Shown piece by piece: positions 28,559-38,692 of a DNA stretch of 64,000 nucleotides. This stretch comes from Crocinitomicaceae bacterium. GTDB lineage: Bacteria > Bacteroidota > Bacteroidia > Flavobacteriales_D > Crocinitomicaceae. Position numbers and translations under genes: made by a program. The notes beneath the pieces were generated by a model, which saw only the letters and a list, made by a program, of their open reading frames with translations, searched no databases and was not told the origin of the DNA. The DNA lies in the NCBI GenBank assembly GCA_022447585.1, contig JAKVAR010000002.1, forward strand, positions 1-64,000, read 5' to 3'. The stretch's first letter is position 1; each line of letters starts with the position of its first letter.

Positions 28559-30187
28559 ATGAAAAAAATATCAATTGTAATTCTATCTGTTTTTTTAGTT
28601 CTTTTTGGCATTGTAAAAAGTTTAGAGTGGTTGATTGAATCAAAATTTGAAGCAAATCTAAACGCTAATCCTAATAGAGCATATGACATTAAGTATACTG
28701 ATTTTGATCTAGACACCTTTTTTAAAGGGGTCACCCTTGATGAAATTAAAATCACACCTTTAAACCATGCAAATGGAAATATCATTACTGCTGAAGTAGA
28801 TTACGCTAGAATTAACGGACTTGTCTGGTTAAAACTGCTAACAGGTCAAGAATTACAAATAAATGAAATTACATTTGAGCGGCCCATATTTGAAATAGTT
28901 CTAAGTAACGATACTATAAATAAGACTTCAGGAAAAGGCATGCAAGATCTTTTTGGAGATATTCTCTCTCGAATAAGCTTAAATAGCTTTTGCATAAAAG
29001 AGGGTTCTGTTGATTTTATTGATCCCAATGATCAAAGTATAAAAGGGCAAATTAAACACGTAAATATTCTTGCAACAGAAATTGTAACTGATTCTTTGAC
29101 CTCAACATACCTCATCCCATTTGAAATGGGCAACCTGAGTGCTGACATAGATAGTATTTCCTTTAAGGTAAATGACTACACAAATATTACTTTAAACAAT
29201 TTGCACTATGATCTAATGGAAAAAGAGATCTCTTTAGTTGACCTTTCTCTTAACTATTCAATCGATTGGCTTGAAGTAAGTAAGAAAATTGCTGTTCGAA
29301 AACCCATTATAGAATTTCACGCAAAGGATATTAACATTCTGGAGCTTGAACCATCTAGCCAGTTCTATTCCAAATTAGACTTAATCGCTCAAAATCTTAT
29401 CATCAATGAATTAGACATTAAAATACATTCTAATAAAAACTATGATAGACCCCCTGATGATGTTAAACCTATGTTTCAAGGCATCGTGAAGTCAATACCA
29501 ATATCTATTAGCATAGATTCCATTGAACTTTTAAATTCTAAATTAACCTATAAGGAACTTGGAATAGCCAAAAATGAAACAAGCCAAATTGAAATCACCA
29601 AGATTAATGGTTTAATTACTGATATTACCAACATACCTGAACTACAATTAACGAAAACTGAAATTGAAGCAAACATTGATGCGCTCATTTTAGACGAATC
29701 CGACTTAAATCTAGCGCTAAACATTCCATATAAGAAAGAAATATTCTCGCTAGAAGTTGACGTTGGAAAGTTGAATTTAGCAGCCCTCAATCCCACTTTG
29801 TCACCGATGGCTGGTATTGAATTCGTTTCGGGACAAATGGAGCGACTTCGCTATGAAATGAAGGCAGGAGCCCTGAATTCTCAAAACAAATTACATTTTG
29901 ATTACAGTGATTTACGAATTCACATTCTCAATCAAAAAAATAAAGGGAAAACACGTAGATTACTTTCTGGAATTGGAAATCTAGCCATTAAGACAAACAA
30001 CTTATCTACATTGAAAAACTATCGGGTAGTCGAATACCTATCTGAACGAAATATTTATAGATATCCTGTCAATTATATACTACTTGGCCTAATTCAGGGG
30101 TTTACTAGTATTGTTCCACAAAAGCCAATGCAAAAAATTATGAAAAGACAGCCATTACAGCTGACAACATTGCATAACCGCAATTAA
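28559..30187 (+). CDS. AsmA-like membrane-anchored protein
   Basis: A 542-residue protein with one N-terminal membrane helix (ISIVILSVFLVLFGIV) followed by a long beta-rich region of alternating hydrophobic strands (LQINEITFERPIFEIV, GLITDITNIPELQL). The pattern and the ending (GLIQGFTSIVPQKPMQK) resemble the AsmA/DUF748 group of bridge-like envelope proteins, which are implicated in lipid transport and outer-membrane homeostasis. Similarity is judged by eye and is weak. It is not closely like the 890-residue AsmA protein at the right end of the window. Confidence 0.55.
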   Translation: MKKISIVILSVFLVLFGIVKSLEWLIESKFEANLNANPNRAYDIKYTDFDLDTFFKGVTLDEIKITPLNHANGNIITAEVDYARINGLVWLKLLTGQELQINEITFERPIFEIVLSNDTINKTSGKGMQDLFGDILSRISLNSFCIKEGSVDFIDPNDQSIKGQIKHVNILATEIVTDSLTSTYLIPFEMGNLSADIDSISFKVNDYTNITLNNLHYDLMEKEISLVDLSLNYSIDWLEVSKKIAVRKPIIEFHAKDINILELEPSSQFYSKLDLIAQNLIINELDIKIHSNKNYDRPPDDVKPMFQGIVKSIPISISIDSIELLNSKLTYKELGIAKNETSQIEITKINGLITDITNIPELQLTKTEIEANIDALILDESDLNLALNIPYKKEIFSLEVDVGKLNLAALNPTLSPMAGIEFVSGQMERLRYEMKAGALNSQNKLHFDYSDLRIHILNQKNKGKTRRLLSGIGNLAIKTNNLSTLKNYRVVEYLSERNIYRYPVNYILLGLIQGFTSIVPQKPMQKIMKRQPLQLTTLHNRN

Positions 30188-30375
30188 AAGGAGCCCGATA
30201 AAACATATTTATAAAAAGACGAATCAGAAACAAACCAGTAATTTGTTGTTCTTTTGTAAGCGCCTGACTAAAACTCTGATCCAAACCAAAAACAATTACG
30301 ACAAAAAAAGTCACTCAATCAAGTTATAAAACTACATTGAATTGAGTAAAATTTGAAACAACAGAAATAAACGTC

Positions 30376-31092
30376 ATGAAAAAAAACATTGAAAAAATCG
30401 TAGAGTCAAGAGACACAAAAGCGGGTCTCTATTTCGATTATGCAATTCAATTTTTAATCTTATTATCTGTTCTTGCATTCACAATTGAAACAATTCCAGA
30501 TTTAGAACAAAGTACACAAGACTTTCTCAATATATTTGAATTCATTTGTATTATCATTTTTAGTGCAGAATACCTTTTCAGAATTTATATCGCCGAAAAG
30601 AAACTAAAATTCATATTTAGCTTCTATGGCATTATTGATTTACTTGCGATATTGCCTTTTTATCTCTCATTTGGATTTGATTTACGCTCGGCAAGAATCT
30701 TACGTTTCTTAAGGTTATTCAGATTAGTTAAGCTGGTGCGTTACAACAAAGCAATGAATAGGTTTGCTGTTGCTTTTAAGCTTATACGAGAAGAACTTAT
30801 CATGTTTAGCGTTGTTTCTTTAATCTTAATCTACCTTTCTGCTGTCGGTATTTATTATTTTGAAAATTCTGTACAACCAGAATCGTTCTCATCCATTTTC
30901 TCAAGTTTATGGTGGTCCGTGGTTACATTAACAACTGTAGGATATGGTGATGTTGTGCCAATTACCACTGGTGGAAGAATATTCACGTTCCTCATACTTA
31001 TGATAGGTTTGGGTATTATCGCAATTCCATCAGGAATGATTTCTTCAGCATTAACCGAAGCTAGGAATCTTGAAAAGAAAGACAACAAGTAA
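30376..31092 (+). CDS. Voltage-gated-type potassium channel (ion transporter family)
   Basis: A 238-residue Kv-like channel subunit with six predicted helices. The S4 voltage sensor carries regularly spaced basic residues (SARILRFLRLFRLVKLVRY). The pore loop SLWWSVVTLTTVGYGDVVP holds the K+ selectivity filter TVGYGD (187-192). Like KvAP-type bacterial channels it forms a tetramer in the inner membrane. There is no cytoplasmic regulatory domain; a short coiled C-terminus (TEARNLEKKDNK) follows S6. A decayed gene starts directly after its stop codon. Confidence 0.93.
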   Translation: MKKNIEKIVESRDTKAGLYFDYAIQFLILLSVLAFTIETIPDLEQSTQDFLNIFEFICIIIFSAEYLFRIYIAEKKLKFIFSFYGIIDLLAILPFYLSFGFDLRSARILRFLRLFRLVKLVRYNKAMNRFAVAFKLIREELIMFSVVSLILIYLSAVGIYYFENSVQPESFSSIFSSLWWSVVTLTTVGYGDVVPITTGGRIFTFLILMIGLGIIAIPSGMISSALTEARNLEKKDNK

Positions 31093-31260
31093 ATGACTCC
31101 TACCCAACTTAAGTTTTGGCGAAAAATTGAAAATTTCGAAATCGACGATCCTGAATCTTCCTTTTCATTTTCTGACCAATCGTCGCGTGAAAATGATTGG
31201 TCAATGGAGTTTTCGTTGCGAACTATTTTAGAATAAAAAAAATTATTTTGGCTAAAACTT
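31093..31260 (+). pseudogene. Remnant of a glycine-rich-domain-like protein gene (N-terminal fragment)
   Basis: ATG 31093 abuts the potassium-channel stop and opens a 47-codon frame ending at TAA 31234-31236. It reads MTPTQLKFWRKIENFEIDDP, then SSFSFSDQ, EN(D)W and EFSLRTILE. This is the N-terminal pattern I know from 'glycine-rich domain-containing' proteins, which continue ILEYKKFIFL. Beyond the stop the same frame reads KKLFWL, so the TAA sits where the family has Tyr and one base change would explain it. The frame then decays and stops again near 31285. I infer a nonsense mutation plus 3' deletion. The family match is from memory. Confidence 0.55.
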
Positions 31261-31358
31261 GTTGCAATTTTCCACAGCTTTCCTCAGAACCTTTAAATTT
31301 TAATGTATAGTTTATAACTCGACTAAGCGTTGATTAGCATTTTGACTAGAATAAAAAT

Positions 31359-31366
31359 TAGTTTTG
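31359..31366 (+). promoter_or_regulatory. Candidate -7 element of the propeller/LytTR gene
   Basis: TAGTTTTG is an exact match to TAnnTTTG and ends 31 bases before the GTG start at 31398. No TTG lies at the ideal 19-20-base distance; the nearest are at 31342 (14 bases) and 31330 (26 bases), so this is a partial match. Confidence 0.4.
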
Positions 31367-31397
31367 CCAAATCATTAGTAAAATTGAATCCAGACAA

Positions 31398-33968
31398 GTG
31401 CATCGAACTTTTATATTCTTCATTTTTGCCTTGACTTTATGCATAACTGTGTATGCTCAGCAAATTCCATCTGTGAGCTATACAACGGAAGACGGAATTC
31501 CAAGTTCTCAAGTTTACGATATTATACAGGATGAGTACGGTTATTTATGGTTTGCTAGCGATAAAGGGTTAAGTAGATATGATGGTTACAGCTTTGTGAA
31601 TTTTGATGAGAATGATGGATTAGTAGATAACGTAATATTTGATTTTCACAAGCGACCAAATGGGGATATTTGGTGCACAACTTATTCTTCAAAACTTTTT
31701 GTTATTCGCGGCAGACAGCCAACATTTGAGCCATACGAGTATAATGACACAATCAATAAATACTGCTGTAATTCGGTGATTAACGGTGTTTATTTTAATA
31801 ATAACGGAGACGTCTTTATAACCTTTGCCCATAGATATGGTTTCCTGCAAATTGACAAGAATGGTGAAGTCTTAATCAAATCTTATGTACATCATGAAGA
31901 GGAAGATTATGTAATTCTATGTGATCATTCAAATGAACCTTTTTTCTTTCGGGACATTGGTGATGCCTATGAAAAGCAACTAAAAGGAAAATATACCTGT
32001 AGGATAGAAAATCAATACCGTGATGGAAGTATAGAAGCATTATACCTGGGTGAAGAAAATGGAGTGATTCTTGCTTTTGATGATGAACTTATATACCGCA
32101 GCTATAATAATGATCCCGAGCGACACCAAAAATTTGATCATGACATTATAGCAACAGGATTGGTAGGTGATCAGTATTGGATTGGATTCCGTTATGGTGG
32201 GGTGAAACTTTATGAAAAAAATGGAACTGAAATTAGGCATTTTCTAAATGATAAATCTGTAACTCAATTATACGTTGATCATGAAGACGGAATTTGGATC
32301 AGTACACTAGAGCATGGTGTCTTTAAATTTTCAAATCGTGATATGGCCGCTGTAGAGCGAACAATTGGATCTAAAATCACATCACTAGAAAATGGTAATA
32401 AAGGAAACATTTATATAGGCTATGATTTTGGACGCGTTGATGTAATTGCAGGTGGTCATAACATTAAAAATTTATACAGCCCAAAATTTGGATTCAGTAC
32501 TGTCAAGATGTTATTTGATAGAAAAAATCAAAATTTATACTTTTCTTCTGATAATCTGATGTGCTATTCTGAAGTTAATTCAAGAATATCCACGATTGAC
32601 AGCTGGAAAACTAGATTTATGACTATAATTTCTGATCGTTTTCTTCTTTATGGGTATGGAAGTAACTTTAGGGAATTAGTTCTTAGTAGTGGTAATAAGA
32701 TAATGCATCCATATGGCATTATGATATCAGATATGATATCGTTTAACGAACGTGTATATTATTGTAATCGTGCAGGTGTATTTAGATTAAATATATCCGA
32801 CATAAAGAATAGCTATCCAAGCGTTTATAATTCACGTGTAAATCATTTAACTACGTTTAATGAACTACTTACGCTGAGCACTAATGGTTCAGGCATTGTA
32901 TTGATGGATAAAAGCCATAATACCAAGTACAGTATAACTAATTCCAATGGGCTAAACAGTAATTTCATTCATAAAACATATGCTGAGAATGATTCAATAC
33001 TATGGGTATGTACGAACAAAGGAATTAATCGCATAGAGTTTGACGAGCATGGTAATTATACCATTAAAGGTTTAAGTGCTGATGACGGATTGCTGAGTAA
33101 TGAAGTTTGGGATCTCATTGTTTCAAATGGGAAAATATGGATCGGTACCCAGAAAGGACTCAACTTCATTTCTCAAAATGATGTTTTTCAAGAGAAAGAA
33201 ACCATCAATTATTACCTCCAATGGACAGGTATTGATCTAAATGAGACAAAGGTAGATGGTAGGAACGAATTTTTTCATCATGAAAACGAATTTAAGTTCA
33301 GGTACACAGGAGTTTCATACAGTAACATGCCGGGACTGAAATACCGCTATAGGCTGGAAGGACTTCAAGGCAAATGGAATTTTACCACAAATCGCAACTT
33401 GATATTTTCCGCTCTGAGCCCCGGCAAATATCGACTTATAGTCCAAGTTAAAGGAAAGAATAACAAATGGAGCTCGAACAGCATAGATTATTCCTTTGAA
33501 ATAGCTCCTCCTTTCTGGAATACCTGGTGGTTTATTGTGTCCATTATTATTGCTGTAATTTTACTAATTTATTGGTTCTTTAAATTACGTATTCTGATAT
33601 ATAATAAAGATTTAGTACGTGAATTCATGCGATACATTCTTCATAAGATTAGAAAAGATAAGCCTTCAGTTTTAATCAAACACAAAGGAAAAGAAATTAG
33701 ATTAAACACATATGACATTCACTATATAAAGACGGATCGCAATTATTTGGAACTATTCACACAGTCTGAAAAATATATAATTCGCGCCTCAATTAGCGAG
33801 TTTCTTGAAATGGTTCCAGACAAATTAGAATTCATTCAGGTACATCGTTCATACATTGTTCGAATTGAACACATAAAACAAAAAGGGAAAAAAGAATTAA
33901 TTGTTCTGGACGAATCGATTCCTGTGGGAAGAAAATATACGCAAGAATTAGATATTGTCAATCTCTGA
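31398..33968 (+). CDS. Two-component-regulator-propeller / Y_Y_Y / LytTR one-component transcription regulator
   Basis: An 856-residue membrane-spanning regulator with a GTG start and a signal peptide ending VYAQ. Residues about 25-600 are Reg_prop beta-propeller repeats (IIQDEYGYLWFASDKGLSRYDGY, VNDGLLSNEVWDL-like units). A Y_Y_Y Ig-like domain follows (GLKYRYRLEGLQGKW, SALSPGKYRL), then one transmembrane helix (about 715-735). A C-terminal LytTR DNA-binding domain closes it (HYIKTDRNYLEL, FIQVHRSYIVR, IPVGRKY). There is no kinase or receiver domain, so it would pass a periplasmic signal directly to DNA. Hybrid propeller sensors in Bacteroidota often sense glycans; the ligand here is unknown. 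Confidence 0.9.
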   Translation: MHRTFIFFIFALTLCITVYAQQIPSVSYTTEDGIPSSQVYDIIQDEYGYLWFASDKGLSRYDGYSFVNFDENDGLVDNVIFDFHKRPNGDIWCTTYSSKLFVIRGRQPTFEPYEYNDTINKYCCNSVINGVYFNNNGDVFITFAHRYGFLQIDKNGEVLIKSYVHHEEEDYVILCDHSNEPFFFRDIGDAYEKQLKGKYTCRIENQYRDGSIEALYLGEENGVILAFDDELIYRSYNNDPERHQKFDHDIIATGLVGDQYWIGFRYGGVKLYEKNGTEIRHFLNDKSVTQLYVDHEDGIWISTLEHGVFKFSNRDMAAVERTIGSKITSLENGNKGNIYIGYDFGRVDVIAGGHNIKNLYSPKFGFSTVKMLFDRKNQNLYFSSDNLMCYSEVNSRISTIDSWKTRFMTIISDRFLLYGYGSNFRELVLSSGNKIMHPYGIMISDMISFNERVYYCNRAGVFRLNISDIKNSYPSVYNSRVNHLTTFNELLTLSTNGSGIVLMDKSHNTKYSITNSNGLNSNFIHKTYAENDSILWVCTNKGINRIEFDEHGNYTIKGLSADDGLLSNEVWDLIVSNGKIWIGTQKGLNFISQNDVFQEKETINYYLQWTGIDLNETKVDGRNEFFHHENEFKFRYTGVSYSNMPGLKYRYRLEGLQGKWNFTTNRNLIFSALSPGKYRLIVQVKGKNNKWSSNSIDYSFEIAPPFWNTWWFIVSIIIAVILLIYWFFKLRILIYNKDLVREFMRYILHKIRKDKPSVLIKHKGKEIRLNTYDIHYIKTDRNYLELFTQSEKYIIRASISEFLEMVPDKLEFIQVHRSYIVRIEHIKQKGKKELIVLDESIPVGRKYTQELDIVNL

Positions 33969-34212
33969 TTTCCACGTTTTCGAATTATCCAAATCCCACT
34001 TTAGTATCATCAGAACTATGTAAATAAATTCTAAAATAGTTTGTTTGCTAAATTTTACATTGTTGTTCGTACCAAAAATAATGTCGTTTGAAACAAACCC
34101 TTGTAAACATTGAGCTTAAAGACCAACTGAAGTGTTCTTTTGATGTAGCGTATAATTTCATGACTAGTCGATTTTTACACGCATTTTTTTGATAAAGTAT
34201 AAATAGATTTTT

Positions 34213-37200
34213 ATGAAGAACAAAACCAAAAATAGCTTTATGTTAGCATGGCTGACATTGTTGTTTGTTTCATTGAATAATTATTCAATTGGACAAACAG
34301 AATACATCAAGGAATATGACCTGCTTTCACATTCCTTATTCGGAACGGAAGCACATTTTCAAAAAAGAATTAACAAGACCAGTGAAGGGTACATATTAGT
34401 CAGTGACAAAGGCGCTGAATCTAGCACAGAATTGATGACACTTGATCATAATGGTGAATTATCTGGGGTGAGCAAAATCTATACCCATCTTTCGAGAACC
34501 ACCTCTGTTATTCCAATTGAAGAAGAAACAGGTCTCAATGGTTATTTACTATACGGAGATAATATTCAGGAGGGTGAGGCACACACGTATATTATTAGAA
34601 CTAGCAATGACGGTGGTGTCCTTTGGTCCAAAAAAGTCAGATTCCAAGATAATTATGGAATCTTTAGGGCTGGACTGAGAAGCCAGGCAATACAAGTCGA
34701 AGACGGAAACGTTATTCTTGCCATGGAGTCATCTTACCTCGCAGATCCAGGGACTCCAGCACTAGATATAATTAAGATAAACCCTAATACTGGAGCAGTT
34801 CTGTATACACATCAAATGGTAATGGAAGACCTCAATAAAGGGTTCAGGGTAAACGGAATAATTGAGGGAGAACCAGGAAACTACTATGTATATGGCGGTC
34901 ATACAACTGAAACTCCAAAATTCATTCTACATTTTTCAGACGGAGGTGGAGCTTCATTTAACATCGAATCCTTGAAATTTTTCTCGATTCCGAATGCAAC
35001 CGTATTCAGTTCTATGGATTATAATGGAGAGAAATTATTAGTCGGTGGAGGGATCACTACCGGAGGATATACCAAAGTCTTAGTTTTTGAAATATCTACA
35101 GATCTTAATACAATTAGCTCGTTAGAGGGAATAATAAATCAATGTAACACCTACGATGTTGGAGATTGGGAGAATTTATCTGCAGTGAAGTACTTTGCTG
35201 GAAGAATAATTGTCTCTGGTATAACTAACTCAGGAGGAATCACTGATAGGAATTTTGTTATCACCCTGTCTTCGTCAGGGACAATAATAAACACTTCAGC
35301 GAGCCTTGTTGGAGATTTCGAACACAGGGGGCATAACCTATTTATTCAGGATGATTCATTTGTTAGGGCTGATTATAGGGGAAGTTGGACTCCTGGAGAA
35401 TCAGATCACATCAGCAGACTTACTTCATATTCACCTTTAGGAAATACTTGTGCTGATGAATCAATTTCGGTTTCATCATTAGAATGGCCGGCAAACACCT
35501 ATACACAGCCGATTATTTTAACAATCCCAAACATTCAATATGAGAACTTCTATCCTTCGGCAACACCAGTTTCATTTACGCGAAACGTCATTTGTTCGGA
35601 TTGTATTACTCCTGAAGAAGTAGGGCCTATAACTACAAGTACAGGGGACTCAACGCTTTGTGAGTTGGAGAGTTTGGACTTGATTGCACCTCCAGGTTTT
35701 GAAGCGTATGAATGGTTTTTTGAAGGAGACGCCTTCGGATCTGGTAATCTAATTACCGCTACTGAAGGTGGTGAATATTCAGTTATCTTAATCGATTCTA
35801 TTGGGTGTGAAATCGAGTTGTTTATTACAATCGCGCCGCCAGTTGACCTGTCTGATTGGGACAACTCTGTATTATGTCTGGGATCTTCTTATATTCTGCC
35901 GTCCTTTACCGAGGGGGATACCTGGACAGGACCTGAGGTAAGTTTTTCATTAGATGGTTCAATGCATAGTTTTACTCCACTCACTGCTGGAATCTACACA
36001 TTAACTTACTGTAACACCTACGGATGCTGCATTGATATTACTATTACTGTTGGTGGTCCTACTGTCTCTATTGACGGAGATTTAGATTTATGTGTTTCAA
36101 ATCCTATAACTCTTGGGGCTCTAATCGGAATATACCCGGAACCTGTTTCAGTAATTTGGAGTCCTAGCGGAGAAACAACAACGTCTATTACGGTAACTGA
36201 ACCAGGAATTTATACTGTAACAGCAACTGGTACGGAATCTGGATGTTCTTCAACATCAAGTGTAGAGGTGTTCGGCGATGATCAATGGCACAAAACTACT
36301 GAGAATACAACAGGCGAGGAATCAGGTAATGATGTAGTAACCGATGATGAAGGGAATCTTTATGTAGTCGGAACGTTCACCAATACCACTGAGCTCCAAG
36401 GAGGAGCCAATCCAAACATTACGATCGATGCAGGTGGATTAAATCCAGGAGACATGTATCTTGCGAAGTACGATCGTTGTGGAACATTGATTTGGGTTGC
36501 AAATTCTACAGGAGTTACAAATTGTACAGGTTCGTCATTAACAGTTGATGAAGTCAACGACATGGTTTACGTTACTGGAACTTGCGGACAGGGAACAACA
36601 TTCCATAGTGCTCAAAGTGCAGATGATCTATGTCTGGCAGGTACTAGTGTTACTATTTTTCCTTCATTGGCGCAAACTGGATATGTAGCACAATATGATA
36701 AAAACACGGGATGCCTCTATTTTGCTGAAGAAGTTGCAATAGGTGAGTCTGTTGATTGCCGGACGATAGCAGTCAATGAAACTAATGGTGAAATCTTTTT
36801 AGGAGGGAGCTTTAGCATTTCCTCTGATTACTATGCCTTCTTATATAAATATCAACCAACAACAGGTTTAGGTATTGGCAATATGTTGAACCCGACAGTA
36901 TGGCAAATTAGAGACAATGTGAATGTACCTGAAACATACAGCGTTATTAATGATGTTGATTTTGACGAATCGCAAAATCGTATCTACGCTATTGGTTCGT
37001 TTACCAGCGTTGTCAATCTATTTAATGGTGTATTAACTAGTACAACTACAATTGGCTTGGAGTCTGATGTATTTCTTGCAACTTATGATGACCTAGGAGG
37101 AGGAACTAGCTACTTTAACCTTAGATCAGGAAATAGAAGCCCTAACGGTTTAATGACAGGTGAAGGTGTTGCTGTAGATGAAGCCACACATGGTGTTTAT

Positions 37201-38064
37201 TTAACAGGTTCTTATTCTGCGCCTGTTATTACTCCTGCATTCTTCTTTCCCGGAATCGATCCATTGATGTCATTTAATGATAATCTCAAAAGCTACATGG
37301 TAAAATTGAATTTTACTTCACCTTCAGATGCATGGGGACGCCACACAGTTACCTCTGCAATTCCTAATAGGTTTACACACGGAAACAGTGTAGCTACAGA
37401 TGGGGTAAATGCTTATTTCCTCAATGACTTCTCGGATGACTATCTAACGGTTGCACCAGGGGGAGGGTTCTCATTGTCGCGCACATTTATAGGAAATCCA
37501 ATAAACAGCGCACACATTGGAATTATCTGTTATACAGCAGATGGAAATAGAAAATGGGTCAATGTTACAGAAAGCCAAAGTGCAACTGACTCTGATGATC
37601 ACCGCGGAACTGCAATTTGCTCTGATAATAATGGTAATTCATTCATTACTGGGCATTATGAAAATGCAATGTCATACTATTCTGGAATTCCATACAGTGG
37701 AAATTTGATTCAATCTGGTGCGGGTCACAATGCGCATATTCTTAGAATCAATAACACATCTGGTGAATTAAAAATAAATCAGAATGATCTATCTGAATTG
37801 GAAGAGTCGTTAGTTCAAGATGAATTGTCCATGTTGATCTTCCCGAATCCATCTAATGGACTTGTGAACATTGCAGTCAACGATTTTGATCTTAATGAAA
37901 ACTACCAAGGAGTTATCTGCAATTCAATGGGTGAAGAACTAATGAAATTCTCATTATCAACTTCAAGATCATCTATAGACATGTCAGCATTTGCCAATGG
38001 AATTTACTTTCTAACAGTAAGTACTGGTCAAGATCTACGAAGGGTTTCAATTGTGAAACAATAA
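34213..38064 (+). CDS. Large T9SS type A sorting-domain protein with propeller and Ig-like regions
   Basis: A 1283-residue secreted protein with signal peptide ending NYSIGQ. Residues about 30-450 are beta-propeller-like. Around 480-700 lie Ig-like repeats with paired cysteines (STLCELESLDLIAPPGFEAYEWF, LCVSNPITLGALIG). Around 700-1190 are SBBP-like repeats (GNDVVTDDEGNLYVVGTF, GTAICSDNNGNSFITGHY). The C-terminal T9SS domain starts at MLIFPNPSNGLVNI and ends VSIVKQ. The closing repeats resemble those of the type B protein at 1437-5336. Probably surface-exposed; function not known. A strong terminator follows. Confidence 0.9.
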   Translation: MKNKTKNSFMLAWLTLLFVSLNNYSIGQTEYIKEYDLLSHSLFGTEAHFQKRINKTSEGYILVSDKGAESSTELMTLDHNGELSGVSKIYTHLSRTTSVIPIEEETGLNGYLLYGDNIQEGEAHTYIIRTSNDGGVLWSKKVRFQDNYGIFRAGLRSQAIQVEDGNVILAMESSYLADPGTPALDIIKINPNTGAVLYTHQMVMEDLNKGFRVNGIIEGEPGNYYVYGGHTTETPKFILHFSDGGGASFNIESLKFFSIPNATVFSSMDYNGEKLLVGGGITTGGYTKVLVFEISTDLNTISSLEGIINQCNTYDVGDWENLSAVKYFAGRIIVSGITNSGGITDRNFVITLSSSGTIINTSASLVGDFEHRGHNLFIQDDSFVRADYRGSWTPGESDHISRLTSYSPLGNTCADESISVSSLEWPANTYTQPIILTIPNIQYENFYPSATPVSFTRNVICSDCITPEEVGPITTSTGDSTLCELESLDLIAPPGFEAYEWFFEGDAFGSGNLITATEGGEYSVILIDSIGCEIELFITIAPPVDLSDWDNSVLCLGSSYILPSFTEGDTWTGPEVSFSLDGSMHSFTPLTAGIYTLTYCNTYGCCIDITITVGGPTVSIDGDLDLCVSNPITLGALIGIYPEPVSVIWSPSGETTTSITVTEPGIYTVTATGTESGCSSTSSVEVFGDDQWHKTTENTTGEESGNDVVTDDEGNLYVVGTFTNTTELQGGANPNITIDAGGLNPGDMYLAKYDRCGTLIWVANSTGVTNCTGSSLTVDEVNDMVYVTGTCGQGTTFHSAQSADDLCLAGTSVTIFPSLAQTGYVAQYDKNTGCLYFAEEVAIGESVDCRTIAVNETNGEIFLGGSFSISSDYYAFLYKYQPTTGLGIGNMLNPTVWQIRDNVNVPETYSVINDVDFDESQNRIYAIGSFTSVVNLFNGVLTSTTTIGLESDVFLATYDDLGGGTSYFNLRSGNRSPNGLMTGEGVAVDEATHGVYLTGSYSAPVITPAFFFPGIDPLMSFNDNLKSYMVKLNFTSPSDAWGRHTVTSAIPNRFTHGNSVATDGVNAYFLNDFSDDYLTVAPGGGFSLSRTFIGNPINSAHIGIICYTADGNRKWVNVTESQSATDSDDHRGTAICSDNNGNSFITGHYENAMSYYSGIPYSGNLIQSGAGHNAHILRINNTSGELKINQNDLSELEESLVQDELSMLIFPNPSNGLVNIAVNDFDLNENYQGVICNSMGEELMKFSLSTSRSSIDMSAFANGIYFLTVSTGQDLRRVSIVKQ

Positions 38065-38080
38065 TTTTCTGACAAGGTAT

Positions 38081-38113
38081 AAATAGCGGTCCAGTAACTA
38101 GGACCGCTATTTT
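38081..38113 (+). terminator. Strong hairpin terminator after the T9SS protein
   Basis: A perfect 12-bp stem pairs AAATAGCGGTCC (38081-38092) with GGACCGCTATTT (38101-38112) around an 8-base loop. A-rich and T-rich ends give some bidirectional character. It lies 17 bases after the stop codon. A second perfect inverted repeat (38114-38136) follows immediately. Confidence 0.85.
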
Positions 38114-38136
38114 AGATCTGATTTCGAATCAGATCT
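38114..38136. repeat. Perfect 10-bp inverted repeat with 3-base loop
   Basis: AGATCTGATT (38114-38123) and AATCAGATCT (38127-38136) are exact complements separated by TCG. No T-run follows, so it is not a classical terminator by itself. It may stabilise mRNA 3' ends or be a site for a protein; nothing in the window repeats it. Confidence 0.7.
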
Positions 38137-38692
38137 AGCTGGAATGAAGTTGAGGTTTTGCCAAGTGATAGTGTTCCATTTAAGCTGTATTATAAGTTAT
38201 AGTTTGAAGAGTCTGCTTGTTAAGGAATAACCTATTAATTCTTCAGAGTTTTTGACGTCAACTTCATTGGATTTGGAAACTAGTTTAGGGATCTACATGC
38301 ATACATTTAATCGAGAACTTGTTCAAACAGAAAAACAACATAGCGCGCAAGGCCAAGGCCACATCTAAGAATCAATATATATTATGATGCGGAGATAATT
38401 ACTTTCTTAAAGCTTCAATCCTAATTCAATAACCGACCATGAAGAACCAACTGAAATAATAATTTCACCCTTAATAATAGGATTGTGATCGTTCAGGGCA
38501 AATTCGAAATTTTCACAAAACTTTGCTCAGGATGGTAATAACCAGAACAGTTATGAAATATAACATTACTAGTGTTTACCCAAATTTCTATTGGGCTGAT
38601 ATTTGAAGGTTATACCGTCTTTTAGCAATAAAACTTCCACTTTTAATCCTTCTATCTAATTTCAGTGTGGGCTATTTTTTGACAAAAAAAAA
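38137..38692. other. Intergenic region, mostly without recognisable genes
   Basis: From 38137 to about 38400 I see nothing coding on either strand. The rest contains the frameshifted minus-strand remnant described separately and leads up to the dyad upstream of the beta-lactamase gene. Confidence 0.5.
38407..38664 (-). pseudogene. Possible frameshifted gene remnant of unknown family
   Basis: Reading the minus strand from about 38660 to the TAA at 38407-38409, three successive protein-like stretches join end to end in different frames. These are about 28 codons including KVEVLLLKDGITFKYQP, about 38 codons including IEIWVNTSNVIFHNCSGYYH and EQSFVKIS, and about 39 codons including NPIIKGEIIISVGSSWSVIE before the stop. 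Two frameshifts would link them. I do not recognise the family. Chance open frames cannot be excluded in AT-rich DNA, but their order, strand and amino-acid make-up fit a decayed secreted protein. Confidence 0.35.
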
